A DNA stretch of 64,000 nucleotides from the NCBI RefSeq assembly GCF_023920225.1, contig NZ_CP092587.1, positions 3,437,709-3,501,708 of the forward strand, read 5' to 3'. The notes below the pieces were generated by a model, which did no database searches, was not told where the DNA came from, and was given only the letters and a program-made list of their open reading frames with translations. The DNA is from Vibrio gazogenes. GTDB taxonomy: Bacteria > Pseudomonadota > Gammaproteobacteria > Enterobacterales > Vibrionaceae. Positions 8,432 through 16,793 of the stretch are shown here, piece after piece; positions within the stretch are counted from its first letter, which is position 1, and each line of letters begins with the position of its first letter. A program made the position numbers and the translations under genes.

Positions 8432-9082
8432 ATGATGTTAATGAAATACGAACGCGAAGAAATTATTGAAACATGTAAAAAACTAGTTACACATGGTCTT
8501 ACGATTGGTACCGGCGGGAATATTTCGGTATTTGACCGACAACAGGGACTCATGGCGATTAGTGCATCCGGTGTCGATTATTTCTCCGCCAAACCGGAAG
8601 ATATCGTTATTTTAGATATGGATGGAAAGATTGTAGATTCACAAAGAAAACCGAGCTCAGAATGGAGCATGCATAAAGTTTTTTATGATCGCCGCGATGA
8701 CATTAATGCGGTTGTTCACGCTCATTCGACATACGCCACCGTCCTCGCGACCCTCCGTCAGGGGCTGCCGGCATCCAACTACTTAGTTGCATTTTCAGGG
8801 CTGGACGTTCGTTGTGCAAACTATGAAACATTCGGCACGCCAGAGCTTGCCGAAGCCGCATACGAAGCCATGATTGACAGAAAAGCAGTGTTACTGGCCA
8901 ACCACGGTTTATTGGCTGGTTCAGGAACGCTAGATGCAGCATTCAATATTGCTGAGGAAATCGAACACTGCTGCAAAATTCACTGTATTGCTTCTGCAAT
9001 GGGTAAACCTGTTGTACTTCCTGAAGATGAAATGATTCTGATGCAAGAAAAATTCAAGACCTACGGACAACCACAAAAATAA
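8432..9082 (+). CDS. Class II aldolase/adducin family protein, fuculose-phosphate-aldolase-like
   Basis: I choose the ATG at 8432 because AAGGA lies five bases upstream and the product is then 216 residues, the length of L-fuculose-1-phosphate aldolase; an earlier in-frame ATG has no such signal. THGLTIGTGGNISV is the phosphate-binding loop, SSEWSMH carries the catalytic Glu, and HAHSTYA plus ANHG supply the zinc-binding His residues. The enzyme should split a phosphorylated ketose or acid sugar into dihydroxyacetone phosphate, or a related fragment, and an aldehyde. It is the third gene of the operon, after the kinase and dehydrogenase. Confidence 0.9.
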   Translation: MMLMKYEREEIIETCKKLVTHGLTIGTGGNISVFDRQQGLMAISASGVDYFSAKPEDIVILDMDGKIVDSQRKPSSEWSMHKVFYDRRDDINAVVHAHSTYATVLATLRQGLPASNYLVAFSGLDVRCANYETFGTPELAEAAYEAMIDRKAVLLANHGLLAGSGTLDAAFNIAEEIEHCCKIHCIASAMGKPVVLPEDEMILMQEKFKTYGQPQK

Positions 9083-9142
9083 TAACAATAGGCTCTGATT
9101 GAACATACAGAGCCTCAGTCCCCTACAAAAAAGGAAATAATA

Positions 9143-9712
9143 ATGGAATACATACAAATATTTATCGGCTTCTTTGGCAAAGCCGGAGAAACATTTATGA
9201 GTATGGCCGGCGGCATTATTCCGATGCTAATAGCGCTCCTTATCGTTGTGAATACTTGTTTCCGGTTCATTGGTCAAAAACGCATGGATAAGGTCGCAAC
9301 ATTATTAGGTAAAAATAGGATTCTGGCATACGGCATCCTGCCCCCGATTTCATGGCTGTTAATGTCTTTTCCTGGCGCATTAACAATCGGCAAGTTGTTA
9401 CCTGAAAAAAACAAACTCGGATACCAAGATGCACTTGTGACGACAGCCCACCCTCTTACATCACTTTTCCCACATGTCTTGCCATCTGAATTATTTATTT
9501 GGTTAGGTGTCTCTGCGGGTATCACTCAGCTTGGTTTACCGGTGCAAGATTTAGCGATTCGTTTTATCGCGGCTGCAATATGTATCGGCATTATACGAGG
9601 GTTTATGACAGACGCGATTCATGCTGTGCTGAAGAGTCGGGCGCAATCATCGACGCCAGACGAAAGCGAATCACTGGATTCACAGTTATCGCCTGAAGAA
9701 ACCAAATCATAA
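9143..9712 (+). CDS. PTS glucitol/sorbitol EIIC-like membrane protein (GutA/SrlA family)
   Basis: The 189-residue protein aligns by eye along its whole length with E. coli SrlA. Shared segments include IGFFGKAGETFMSMAGGIIPMLIALL, a GQKRMDK segment, a PEK...YQDA loop, SLFPHVLPSELFIWLGVSAGITQLGLP and RGFMTDAI. It has about four hydrophobic helices and a polar C-terminal tail rich in Ser and Glu. In a normal glucitol PTS this is EIIC, working with EIIBC (SrlE) and EIIA (SrlB). Here only the membrane half of EIIBC follows and no EIIA is present. AAGGAA precedes the start. Confidence 0.88.
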   Translation: MEYIQIFIGFFGKAGETFMSMAGGIIPMLIALLIVVNTCFRFIGQKRMDKVATLLGKNRILAYGILPPISWLLMSFPGALTIGKLLPEKNKLGYQDALVTTAHPLTSLFPHVLPSELFIWLGVSAGITQLGLPVQDLAIRFIAAAICIGIIRGFMTDAIHAVLKSRAQSSTPDESESLDSQLSPEETKS

Positions 9713-9724
9713 GGATTCCATATC

Positions 9725-10267
9725 ATGAATATGAATATATTTTTAAACGTTGTGGAAAAGTTGGGTGGCAATATCGGGACAGTCGTTGGCCATGTATTTG
9801 CTGCTGCACAAGATGCCTTTGAATTGGTGATAAAAACGGTACTGCCGTTTATGGCGTTTGTGGCGATTTTGATTACGTTTGTCAAAGAGACAGGGTTAGG
9901 CGATCTGATCGCCCATGTATTGACACCACTCGGAGACAGTCTAATTGGCCTGGTCGTTCTTTCGGCGATTTGTGGATTTCCGTTAATTGCCCCAATCCTA
10001 AGCCCGGGCGCTGCGGTTGCACAAGTCGTCGGCGTCACGGTTGGCGGACTCATTGGTACGGGTATTATACCGCCGATGTACGCTTTACCAGCCTTATTCG
10101 CGATTAATGTCCAAGCGGCAGCGGACTCTATTCCACTGATGCTATCGATGCAAGATGCTAAACCTGAAACCATTAAAACAGGTGTTCCGGCATTATTAAT
10201 CTCGAGGCAAATTACAGGGCCGATCGCGGTACTGATTGGTTACATTTTTGCGCTTGGTTTATATTGA
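9725..10267 (+). CDS. Membrane domain of PTS glucitol EIIBC (SrlE C-terminal half), lacking EIIB
   Basis: The 180-residue protein corresponds to roughly the last 175 residues of SrlE. Shared features are VLPFMAFVAILITF...TGLGDLIAH, ICGFPLIAPILSPGAAVAQVVGV, IPPMYALPALFAINVQAAADSIPL and GVPALLISRQITG. The N-terminal EIIB domain, with its phosphorylated Cys, is absent. It is a clean short gene with its own start and not a truncated reading frame. With 9143-9712 it forms the membrane part of a glucitol-type permease with no phosphotransfer part. The flanking kinase probably replaces PTS phosphorylation. Which substrate is carried is unknown. Confidence 0.87.
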   Translation: MNMNIFLNVVEKLGGNIGTVVGHVFAAAQDAFELVIKTVLPFMAFVAILITFVKETGLGDLIAHVLTPLGDSLIGLVVLSAICGFPLIAPILSPGAAVAQVVGVTVGGLIGTGIIPPMYALPALFAINVQAAADSIPLMLSMQDAKPETIKTGVPALLISRQITGPIAVLIGYIFALGLY

Positions 10268-10346
10268 GATTCAAAAATGTGTCGATTGACTCTCATCAGG
10301 TCGTTTGAAATTTGATCGTTTAAAAATATTGCGCCTTTGGGGTGAT

Positions 10347-10375
10347 AACAACGGCTACTCTAAGTAGCCGTTGTT
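10347..10375. terminator. Hairpin terminator between the carbohydrate operon and the flavoprotein gene
   Basis: A 13-bp perfect stem (10347-10359 with 10363-10375) closes a three-base loop. It lies between two converging genes and can serve both. The U-run on the plus side is short (TGTTATGTTT). Confidence 0.75.
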
Positions 10376-10421
10376 ATGTTTCATCCAAGTCACGAGAGAC
10401 TGACTTTTTGTCGCTGCACAC

Positions 10422-11609
10422 TCACACCCACTGCCCGGCGACCCAGCCGGAAGACCAGCACCACTGGAAGTTATATCCGCCGAGCCAACCGGTTACATCC
10501 ATGACTTCACCGACGAAGAACAAGCCGGGGACGGATTTGCAAGCCATGGTTTTCGAAGAGATGGTATCCGTATCAACACCTCCCTGAGTGACTTCGGCGG
10601 TGCGGTAACCTTCGGTGCCATTGGGCAATATCTGCCAGTGAGTGAGAGTTTCAACCAAGGCGGTCATTTCTTTGCCGTGCAGTTGCTTGAGAGGCTTATC
10701 CACTAGCTCGCCCCGCTCAATCAAGACTTCAACCAGACGCTTGGGTAACACTTTCGCAAGGGTATTTTTCACACTTTGATTGGGGTGCTTGGCACAGGAA
10801 CGGTTCAGCATTTCCCCGATATCTTCATCCGGCACCAAATTCACCGTAACTTTCTCCCCCGGTTGCCAATAGGAAGACAGTTGTAACACAGCCGGCCCTG
10901 ATAGCCCGCGGTGGGTGAAAAGCAGCGCTTCTTTAAATGATGTCCCATTCTCAGCCGAGAGTACCGCCGGCACGGCGATCCCCGATAGTTCGGCAAACTG
11001 CTCTTTCTCTTCTTTATGGAGGGTGAACGGTACCAATGCAGCTCTGGTCGGAATAATCGGCAAACCAAACTGTTCAGCGATTTGATAACCGAAAGGTGTT
11101 GCGCCCAGTTTCGGCATCGATAAACCGCCGGTTGCAACCACCAGCGACTGACACTCGATGGTTCCCTGCCCGGTCTGAAGACGAAAGCCTGCTTCCGTTT
11201 TTTCAATGGCCTGAATGTCAACCTGATAACGCTGTTCAATATTGGGTAAGTCACACTCTTTGAGCAGTAAATTGACAATCTCTTTGGCACTGTCAAGACA
11301 GAACAATTGCCCGTGATCGCGTTCTTCAAACGCAATGCCGTACTGAGAAACCATAGAGATAAAATCCCAGTTGGTATATTGAGACAGTGCGGATTTAACA
11401 AAATGTGGATTGCGGCAAAGATAGTGGCTCGCAGAGACATCATAGTTGGTGAAGTTACAGCGTCCGCCACCGGAAATCAGGATTTTCCGCCCCGGCTTTT
11501 TCGCATGATCGACAACCAAGACTCGTCGTCCCCGCTTACCAGCCTGCGCAGCACACATCAGCCCTGCGGCTCCGGCTCCGATTACAACGACATCAACCTG
11601 TTTGCTCAT
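10422..11609 (-). CDS. NAD(P)/FAD-dependent oxidoreductase, YhiN/HI0933 (BaiN-like) family
   Basis: The 395-residue protein starts MSKQVDVVVIGAGAAGLMCAAQAGKRGRRVLVVDH, a classic FAD-binding dinucleotide fold. KILISGGGRCNFTNYD is the family signature of HI0933-like flavoproteins, and the C-terminal LFFVGEVMDVTGWLGGYNFQWCWSSG returns to the FAD. Length matches YhiN. The gene lies near uspB/uspA, as in E. coli. The substrate of YhiN is not known; relatives include bile-acid reductases. The long open frame on the plus strand here is a shadow. Confidence 0.93.
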   Translation of the reverse strand: MSKQVDVVVIGAGAAGLMCAAQAGKRGRRVLVVDHAKKPGRKILISGGGRCNFTNYDVSASHYLCRNPHFVKSALSQYTNWDFISMVSQYGIAFEERDHGQLFCLDSAKEIVNLLLKECDLPNIEQRYQVDIQAIEKTEAGFRLQTGQGTIECQSLVVATGGLSMPKLGATPFGYQIAEQFGLPIIPTRAALVPFTLHKEEKEQFAELSGIAVPAVLSAENGTSFKEALLFTHRGLSGPAVLQLSSYWQPGEKVTVNLVPDEDIGEMLNRSCAKHPNQSVKNTLAKVLPKRLVEVLIERGELVDKPLKQLHGKEMTALVETLTHWQILPNGTEGYRTAEVTQGGVDTDTISSKTMACKSVPGLFFVGEVMDVTGWLGGYNFQWCWSSGWVAGQWV

Positions 11610-11664
11610 TCTTATCTCACCAACATCGAACTAAAGCGATCTGTAAACATGAAAGACACGAAAA

Positions 11665-11690
11665 AAGGATGTGCCAGTCAGCACATCCTT
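11665..11690 (-). terminator. Terminator downstream of uspB
   Basis: A 10-bp perfect stem (AAGGATGTGC with GCACATCCTT) closes a six-base loop. On the minus strand it is followed by a run of U residues (A-run 11661-11666 on the plus strand). It is about 70 bases past the uspB stop. Confidence 0.8.
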
Positions 11691-11762
11691 CATCTATTGA
11701 AGAATGATTCTAACGTTAAGCGCGTCATTTTACCAATCAAGCGCCCGACGTGGCACTTCTCT

Positions 11763-12086
11763 TTACAAAATCAGTGAGGTGAGCATCGTGATTCCGACAA
11801 GAGAAGATGAGAGTATAAAGAGTTGTCTTACTCGTTCACACTTACCAGTAAACACTGAATCATGATGATGGAGGTACTCTTTACTTTTGATGTAATGAAA
11901 TAAACGGACCTGTTTATTCATATTACCGTGAGTGGTGAAAAATCCGGGACCGTCTACTTGCTGATACAAGAGAGGATGAGCTTCACGCATGATATAAATC
12001 AATGCCCGAAGCGCTGTGAGGTACCGCGCAACATTAACCAGTGTCACTCCCATGAGTGCGAATAAGATCGTATCTTCGCTGATCAT
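11763..12086 (-). CDS. uspB: Universal stress protein B
   Basis: The 107-residue protein matches UspB closely: an N-terminal membrane helix (about residues 5-30), the conserved [25 protein letters not shown] core, HHHDSVF and [10 protein letters not shown], and a second hydrophobic helix at the C-terminus. UspB is an inner-membrane stationary-phase protein linked to ethanol tolerance, of unknown mechanism. It is followed by a strong terminator and lies downstream of ftnA with 66 bases between. The uspB/ftnA/uspA cluster supports the name. Confidence 0.95.
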   Translation of the reverse strand: MISEDTILFALMGVTLVNVARYLTALRALIYIMREAHPLLYQQVDGPGFFTTHGNMNKQVRLFHYIKSKEYLHHHDSVFTGKCERVRQLFILSSSLVGITMLTSLIL

Positions 12087-12152
12087 CTTTTCCTCCCTAC
12101 ATCTTCATGAGGATCCCAAGGAAAAAGACAATCAGCAGTGATATTTCTGAGA

Positions 12153-12680
12153 TTACCCGGCTTGAGAATCCATTACGGAAGATGAACCTTCATTTACCAT
12201 GTCTGCTAAATCTTTATCGATGAAGAACAGGGCTTTACCATCTTCACCAACCAGCTCTAACTTGTCTAAAATCCCTTTAAACAGTTTTTCTTCTTCATGC
12301 TGCTCAGCCACATACCACTGAAGAAAATTAAAGGTCGAGTAATCTTGAGATGTGAATGCTACATGGGCCAACTTATTAATTTTTTGAGTTATCATTTGCT
12401 CATGTTCATATGTTTCGCGGAAAACCTCCCCTAAGCTATCATAGTCATGTTTGGGCGCATCAATCACACCGAGAATAGGTAGCGCTCCTGTTTCACTCAC
12501 ATAAGTAAACAAACGCTGCATGTGCTGCATTTCTTCCTGAGCATGAGAACGAAGAAACATTGCTGCACCTTCAAAGCCTTTATCTTCACACCAAGCACTC
12601 ATTTGTAAGTATAGATTGGATGAGAAAAATTCGAGATTAATTTGATCATTTAGTTGATCAACCATTGCTTGTGCTAGCAT
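12153..12680 (-). CDS. ftnA: Non-heme ferritin
   Basis: The 175-residue protein has the four-helix ferritin signature: [37 protein letters not shown], with Glu and His ferroxidase ligands, and the later [16 protein letters not shown]. It stores iron in a 24-subunit cytoplasmic shell after oxidising ferrous iron. AGGAG precedes adjacent GTG and ATG codons; I take the ATG, one codon in. It is divergent from uspA by about 160 bases and upstream of uspB on the same strand. Confidence 0.95.
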   Translation of the reverse strand: MLAQAMVDQLNDQINLEFFSSNLYLQMSAWCEDKGFEGAAMFLRSHAQEEMQHMQRLFTYVSETGALPILGVIDAPKHDYDSLGEVFRETYEHEQMITQKINKLAHVAFTSQDYSTFNFLQWYVAEQHEEEKLFKGILDKLELVGEDGKALFFIDKDLADMVNEGSSSVMDSQAG

Positions 12681-12838
12681 CACTGTGTCTCCTGATTTAC
12701 TCTCATATTAATTGAAATATAACACCGTCAACACTTTATCATCTTCTGGCAGAGAAGTGGAACTGAGATCGTTCCGACAATTTTTTTTTCAGGGCGATGC
12801 TAAAGTGAAACCATCAGATATGAAATGGAGACAGTATA

Positions 12839-13264
12839 ATGAGCTATAAACATATCTTAGTCACAGTCGATTTGTCTGAGGAAAGCCGTGTTCTAGTCGA
12901 TAAAGCTGTTGCATTGGCAAAACCTCTCGGAGCAAAATTGTCTTTTATTCATATTGATGTGAATTATGCCGAACTGTACACAGGGCTGATCGATATCAAT
13001 CTGGCAGAGACACAACATCAATCCATGGAAATGTCACAAAAACATTTACAAGAGATTGCAACACATGCCAATTATCCGATTCATCATACCTTGGTCGGCA
13101 GTGGTGATTTAGGCCACGAAATTTGTGAAACGATCAGTGAATATGAAATCGATTTGGTTGTCTGTGGGCATCATCAGGATTTCTGGAGCAAACTGCTTTC
13201 CTCAACCAAGCTCCTCATCAACTGCTCTCCGGTTGATATGCTGGTCGTGCCACTCAAAGACTGA
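12839..13264 (+). CDS. uspA: Universal stress protein A
   Basis: The 141-residue protein begins [27 protein letters not shown] and has the Usp fold through [12 protein letters not shown] and [10 protein letters not shown]. It is a small cytoplasmic dimer induced by growth arrest. TGGAGACAG precedes the ATG. The divergent ftnA-uspB arrangement is as expected for gammaproteobacterial uspA and not for other Usp paralogues. Confidence 0.94.
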   Translation: MSYKHILVTVDLSEESRVLVDKAVALAKPLGAKLSFIHIDVNYAELYTGLIDINLAETQHQSMEMSQKHLQEIATHANYPIHHTLVGSGDLGHEICETISEYEIDLVVCGHHQDFWSKLLSSTKLLINCSPVDMLVVPLKD

Positions 13265-13322
13265 CGAACGGGGAAAACTTCGCTAGACTCTGAGCCATTA
13301 TTGATCATGTTGAAATTATCAT

Positions 13323-14195
13323 ATGGCTTATCTTTCTGCGATTACCCTGTTATGGGCTTTTTCATTCAGCCTGATCGGTGTTTATCTCGCCGGTCAGGTT
13401 GATTCTTGGTTCTCCGTCCTCATGCGCATCGCGCTTGCAAGTGTGGTGTTTGTACCCTTTTTGAAATTCCGACAAGTTGCTAAATCTCTGATCATCAAAC
13501 TGATGGCTATCGGGGGGATTCAACTTGGTTTGATGTATTGCTTTTACTACCAATCCTTTCTGTTGCTCAGTGTCCCTGAAGTGCTGTTATTTACAGTATT
13601 TACGCCGATATATGTCACGTTGATTTATGATCTCCTCAAAGGCCGCTTTTCACCTTGGTATCTCGTCACCGCCGTCGTAGCCGTTTTAGGGACAGTCATT
13701 ATCAAACAGACCGGCGTTCAAGAAGACTTTCTACTGGGATTTTTGGTCGTTCAGGGGGCGAACCTTTGCTTTGCTATCGGTCAGGTTGGTTACAAATATT
13801 TGATGGAAAGTCATGACACAAAGCTCCCGCAACACACGGTATTTGGTTATTTCTATCTCGGTGCTTTGATCGTCGCAACCATTGCTTTTCTGCTCTTTGG
13901 TCACACGGATAGGTTACCCACCACTTCTCTGCAATGGGGAATATTAGTCTATCTAGGGTTAATCGCTTCAGGGTTGGGCTATTTTATGTGGAATAAAGGG
14001 GCTTGCCTGGTCAATGCAGGAGCACTGGCGATCATGAACAATGCGCTTGTCCCGGCCGGTTTGCTTGTAAACCTCTTGATCTGGAACCGGGATGCCAATC
14101 TGCCGAAACTGATTCTCGGTGGTGCCATCATCATGTTATCGCTGTGGATCAATGAAACGTGGGTCAAACGTAAAGTTGCGCAGCAGCACTGTTGA
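13323..14195 (+). CDS. EamA/DMT-family transporter, carboxylate/amino acid/amine type
   Basis: The 290-residue protein has about ten hydrophobic helices in two repeated EamA halves, starting MAYLSAITLLWAFSFSLIGVYLAGQVDSWFSVLMRIALA and closing with ALAIMNNALVPAGLLVNLLIW. These drug/metabolite transporters export amino acids, metabolites or amines. It lies 58 bases after uspA on the same strand. No substrate can be assigned from sequence. Confidence 0.88.
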   Translation: MAYLSAITLLWAFSFSLIGVYLAGQVDSWFSVLMRIALASVVFVPFLKFRQVAKSLIIKLMAIGGIQLGLMYCFYYQSFLLLSVPEVLLFTVFTPIYVTLIYDLLKGRFSPWYLVTAVVAVLGTVIIKQTGVQEDFLLGFLVVQGANLCFAIGQVGYKYLMESHDTKLPQHTVFGYFYLGALIVATIAFLLFGHTDRLPTTSLQWGILVYLGLIASGLGYFMWNKGACLVNAGALAIMNNALVPAGLLVNLLIWNRDANLPKLILGGAIIMLSLWINETWVKRKVAQQHC

Positions 14196-14279
14196 TAACA
14201 AAGCCGGCTGATAACGAAATCAGTTTATATAACGAAAACGAATCATAACAAGAAAAAGTAAGTAATCACTTACAACCGT

Positions 14280-14645
14280 TCAGCAAGCTATCTTCTCCAG
14301 CCTTTTTTGAATTTTCCCGGATTCTTTGCGTAATTTCTTTTGCTGGCGGATTAATTTCTTAATCTGCTTACGGGCTTTCTTGTCTGTCTGCTGTTTCTTG
14401 AACTGTTTGAGTGTTTTTTCATCCCACATCGGCAGCGTGATATTCAGCCGTGATGGTGATATTTCCGGAGCGATCGGTTGATGCATCGTGGCGGGAAGTT
14501 CCACTGGCTTACATAAACGAGTGCATTGGTTCGCGCTTCTCGCACAAGACAGGCAGACAAACTTTGGGGCACTCACCAAATGGTGAATATCTCCCAGCGT
14601 ATGGCGGATTTCACGTCGGTCAAATTGACACAGGCGTTTGCTCAT
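14280..14645 (-). CDS. Conserved-looking hypothetical with a Cys cluster and a basic C-terminal helix
   Basis: The 121-residue protein has Cys6, then Cys31-x2-Cys34 and Cys41-x3-Cys45, a spacing suited to zinc or an iron-sulfur site. The last 45 residues are extremely Lys/Gln-rich (KKQQTDKKARKQIKKLIRQQKK) and should form a charged helix that may bind nucleic acid. It is monocistronic between the EamA gene and rsmJ. I do not recognise the family. The metal site is inferred from spacing only. Confidence 0.65.
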   Translation of the reverse strand: MSKRLCQFDRREIRHTLGDIHHLVSAPKFVCLSCARSANQCTRLCKPVELPATMHQPIAPEISPSRLNITLPMWDEKTLKQFKKQQTDKKARKQIKKLIRQQKKLRKESGKIQKRLEKIAC

Positions 14646-14759
14646 GCTTCACCCCAATAAAAATAATAATTATTCTTAATTAGATATACAAAGCAATCGT
14701 CCGGGAATCAAGTAAAATGATCAAGTCAAATAGTCATATCACAGGGATTGTTGGGCAAG

Positions 14760-15545
14760 CTATTCTTTCTCATCCATGGCAGCATTCACATAAACATCAA
14801 AGCGGTTTTTCTTGGTTTCTATCACCATGGTTGGTCGCTGTTCATGAAGCCACGGCGCGTAATCAGGACGCTTAACGACGACCCGCTTTTTCGCCAACCG
14901 CAGTGCCGGAATTAACAACGCATCAGCATCTTCATCAGCACCAACCAAAGATTGAAAGACCCGCATCTCTTTCTTCACTAATGCCGTTTTCTTCTTATTC
15001 ACCGGATGAGGATACATTGGGTCGAGATAAACGACGTCTGGCTGTATCGGGTGCTCAAGATGATCCAGCGCCCGATGACTACTCTCATGCAATAGTGTCA
15101 TCCGTTCACTGACCCATGTGCCAATCTCAGCATCTGCACGAGCTCGTTTCAGTCCGTCTTCCAATAAAGCTGCAACCACAGGGTGACGTTCAACCATCAA
15201 CACCTGACAGCCTAAAGACGCCAGTACAAAAGCATCACGGCCCAATCCGGCCGTTGCATCAAGCACAACGGGCGTTACACCTTTATTCAGCCCAACCGCT
15301 TTTGCAATGGCCTGCCCTTTGCCACCGCCGAATTTACGCCGATGAGCAACCGCGCCGCCGACAAAATCGACATAGATAGCGCCCAATTTAGGCTCATCCA
15401 ACTGACGCAATTCCAAACGTTCTTCAGTAAGCACTAAAGCAAACGGGCTGGAATCGGTATGTTCAAGCTGCCAACGCTCGGCAATCGCATCTAAGGTTGA
15501 CTGTTTATCAGGGGACTCTGTTAACAACTGTAGTAACAAAAACAT
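14760..15545 (-). CDS. rsmJ: 16S rRNA (guanine1516-N2)-methyltransferase
   Basis: The 261-residue protein carries [70 protein letters not shown] (SAM-binding motif I) and [10 protein letters not shown] (the catalytic DPPY-like motif). This is the YhiQ/RsmJ pattern. It methylates G1516 of 16S rRNA in the small subunit using S-adenosylmethionine. As in E. coli it lies near the usp cluster. Confidence 0.94.
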   Translation of the reverse strand: MFLLLQLLTESPDKQSTLDAIAERWQLEHTDSSPFALVLTEERLELRQLDEPKLGAIYVDFVGGAVAHRRKFGGGKGQAIAKAVGLNKGVTPVVLDATAGLGRDAFVLASLGCQVLMVERHPVVAALLEDGLKRARADAEIGTWVSERMTLLHESSHRALDHLEHPIQPDVVYLDPMYPHPVNKKKTALVKKEMRVFQSLVGADEDADALLIPALRLAKKRVVVKRPDYAPWLHEQRPTMVIETKKNRFDVYVNAAMDEKE

Positions 15546-15747
15546 TCTCCTCTGCCCACCGCAGCGATGATATGCATGAAATCGACTTGACGGTATACAT
15601 CATTTGACTATTTGAATGATAGAATAGCCTGATATGATAGAACTGTAATATCGATATAACCTCTCAACCTCAGGACGTCATGCAAGACATGATGAGGTGT
15701 TCTGAGTATTTCCTATAAAAACATAAAAGCTCAAACAAGGAATAATC

Positions 15748-16212
15748 ATGCATCCCAATACGGCCAAGCTAGACGATTTGGATCGTGCCATCCTCAAGAA
15801 ATTAATGGATGATGCCCGAACGCCCTACGCAGAAATGGCAAAGCAATTTAATGTCAGTCCGGCAACGATCCATGTTCGCATCGAGAAAATGAAAAACGCA
15901 GATATCATCCAAAAAACAGAAGTCGTCGTGAACACCAAAAAGCTGGGCTACGATGTCTGTTGTTTTATTGGTATCAATCTGAATGCCGCAAGAGACTACC
16001 ATTCAGCCTTAGAAAAGCTGAATGCACTCGATGAAGTTGTCGAAGCATATTATACAACGGGAGCATACAATATATTTGCAAAATTAATGTGTCATTCAAT
16101 TGAAGAACTTCAATACGTACTCATCGATAAATTGCAAAGTATTGATGAGGTTCAATCTACTGAAACATTAATTTCATTACAGAACCCCATCAATCGAAAC
16201 GTCATCCCATAA
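15748..16212 (+). CDS. asnC: AsnC, Lrp/AsnC-family regulator of asparagine synthetase
   Basis: The 154-residue protein is nearly collinear with E. coli AsnC: an N-terminal HTH (LDRAILKKLMDDARTPYAEMAKQFNVSPATIHVRIEKMK) and an effector-binding RAM domain with CCFIGINL, VVEAYYTTGAYNIFAKLMC and IDEVQSTETLISLQNPI. It responds to asparagine and normally activates asnA. No asnA is adjacent: the next gene converges from the other strand. AAGGAAT precedes the ATG. Confidence 0.94.
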   Translation: MHPNTAKLDDLDRAILKKLMDDARTPYAEMAKQFNVSPATIHVRIEKMKNADIIQKTEVVVNTKKLGYDVCCFIGINLNAARDYHSALEKLNALDEVVEAYYTTGAYNIFAKLMCHSIEELQYVLIDKLQSIDEVQSTETLISLQNPINRNVIP

Positions 16213-16257
16213 TGAACGGTATAAAAACCATATAAATATAGTTGACTTTAAATAATG

Positions 16258-16542
16258 CTATTTTTTACCTAAATAATTCAGTAGCTCTTCTGCAGAAATA
16301 CCTTGAGCCGCTAAATGTTTTGCCATTGTTTCAACTTGCTCATATTTGCGGGATTCAATTACTTGCTCAAATTGATAAACCAAGTCACGCAGCACAGGAA
16401 CAGGTACTTGTTTAGCGGCACTACGAATGCGCTCGCTACTCTGGTTGCCCAATTCACTGAGCAACTTGCCAAACATAACCTTCTCAGGTGTTTCATCAAG
16501 TTGCTCTAAAATTCGAGCCATTTCATAAGTTGTCATCGACAT
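16258..16542 (-). CDS. Short protein resembling the H-NS oligomerisation domain without a DNA-binding domain
   Basis: The 94-residue protein is largely alpha-helical. Its second half, VLRDLVYQFEQVIESRKYEQVETMAKHLAAQGISAEELLNYLG, resembles the coiled-coil and linker of H-NS, where a helix carries a VVxER motif and ends in DGLDPEALVALL. It stops where the H-NS DNA-binding domain would start. Such H-NST-like proteins can co-oligomerise with H-NS and weaken silencing. It converges with asnC. The resemblance is by eye and the gene could be an unrelated helical protein. Confidence 0.55.
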   Translation of the reverse strand: MSMTTYEMARILEQLDETPEKVMFGKLLSELGNQSSERIRSAAKQVPVPVLRDLVYQFEQVIESRKYEQVETMAKHLAAQGISAEELLNYLGKK

Positions 16543-16684
16543 ATGTGATTTCCAAAAAATATTATAATGTTAAAGATATGTCTAAATAATTATCGGGTGC
16601 GAACATATAAAATATAAACAGTTTCGCAAACGATGATTGCTATTTATTCATATAGAACATCACATCCAATGTCCTATATGAATA

Positions 16685-16698
16685 ATGATACTTATCAT
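16685..16698. promoter_or_regulatory. Near-palindrome ATGATA-CT-TATCAT, possible Fur-like site
   Basis: Two inverted ATGATA hexamers surround CT, in the AT-rich gap between the H-NS-like gene and the aminopeptidase. This resembles the hexamer repeats of Fur boxes but is shorter than a full site. Neither neighbour is an obvious iron gene, so this is weak. Confidence 0.25.
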
Positions 16699-16793
16699 GC
16701 AAAATTGCGAGTCAGGTAAAAAAAGCGTAGCTTATTTCACATCACTCACTCACGAGTAGCATTTTACTATCTACTACAAAAGGATAACACCAG

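Noticed and set aside
9619-10173. Long minus-strand frame opposite the PTS-like permease
   Set aside because: It is the complement of a clear membrane-protein gene and has no start signal or known domain.
11307-11777. 156-codon plus-strand frame opposite the YhiN-type gene
   Set aside because: It is antisense to a well-supported flavoprotein and has no homology I recognise.
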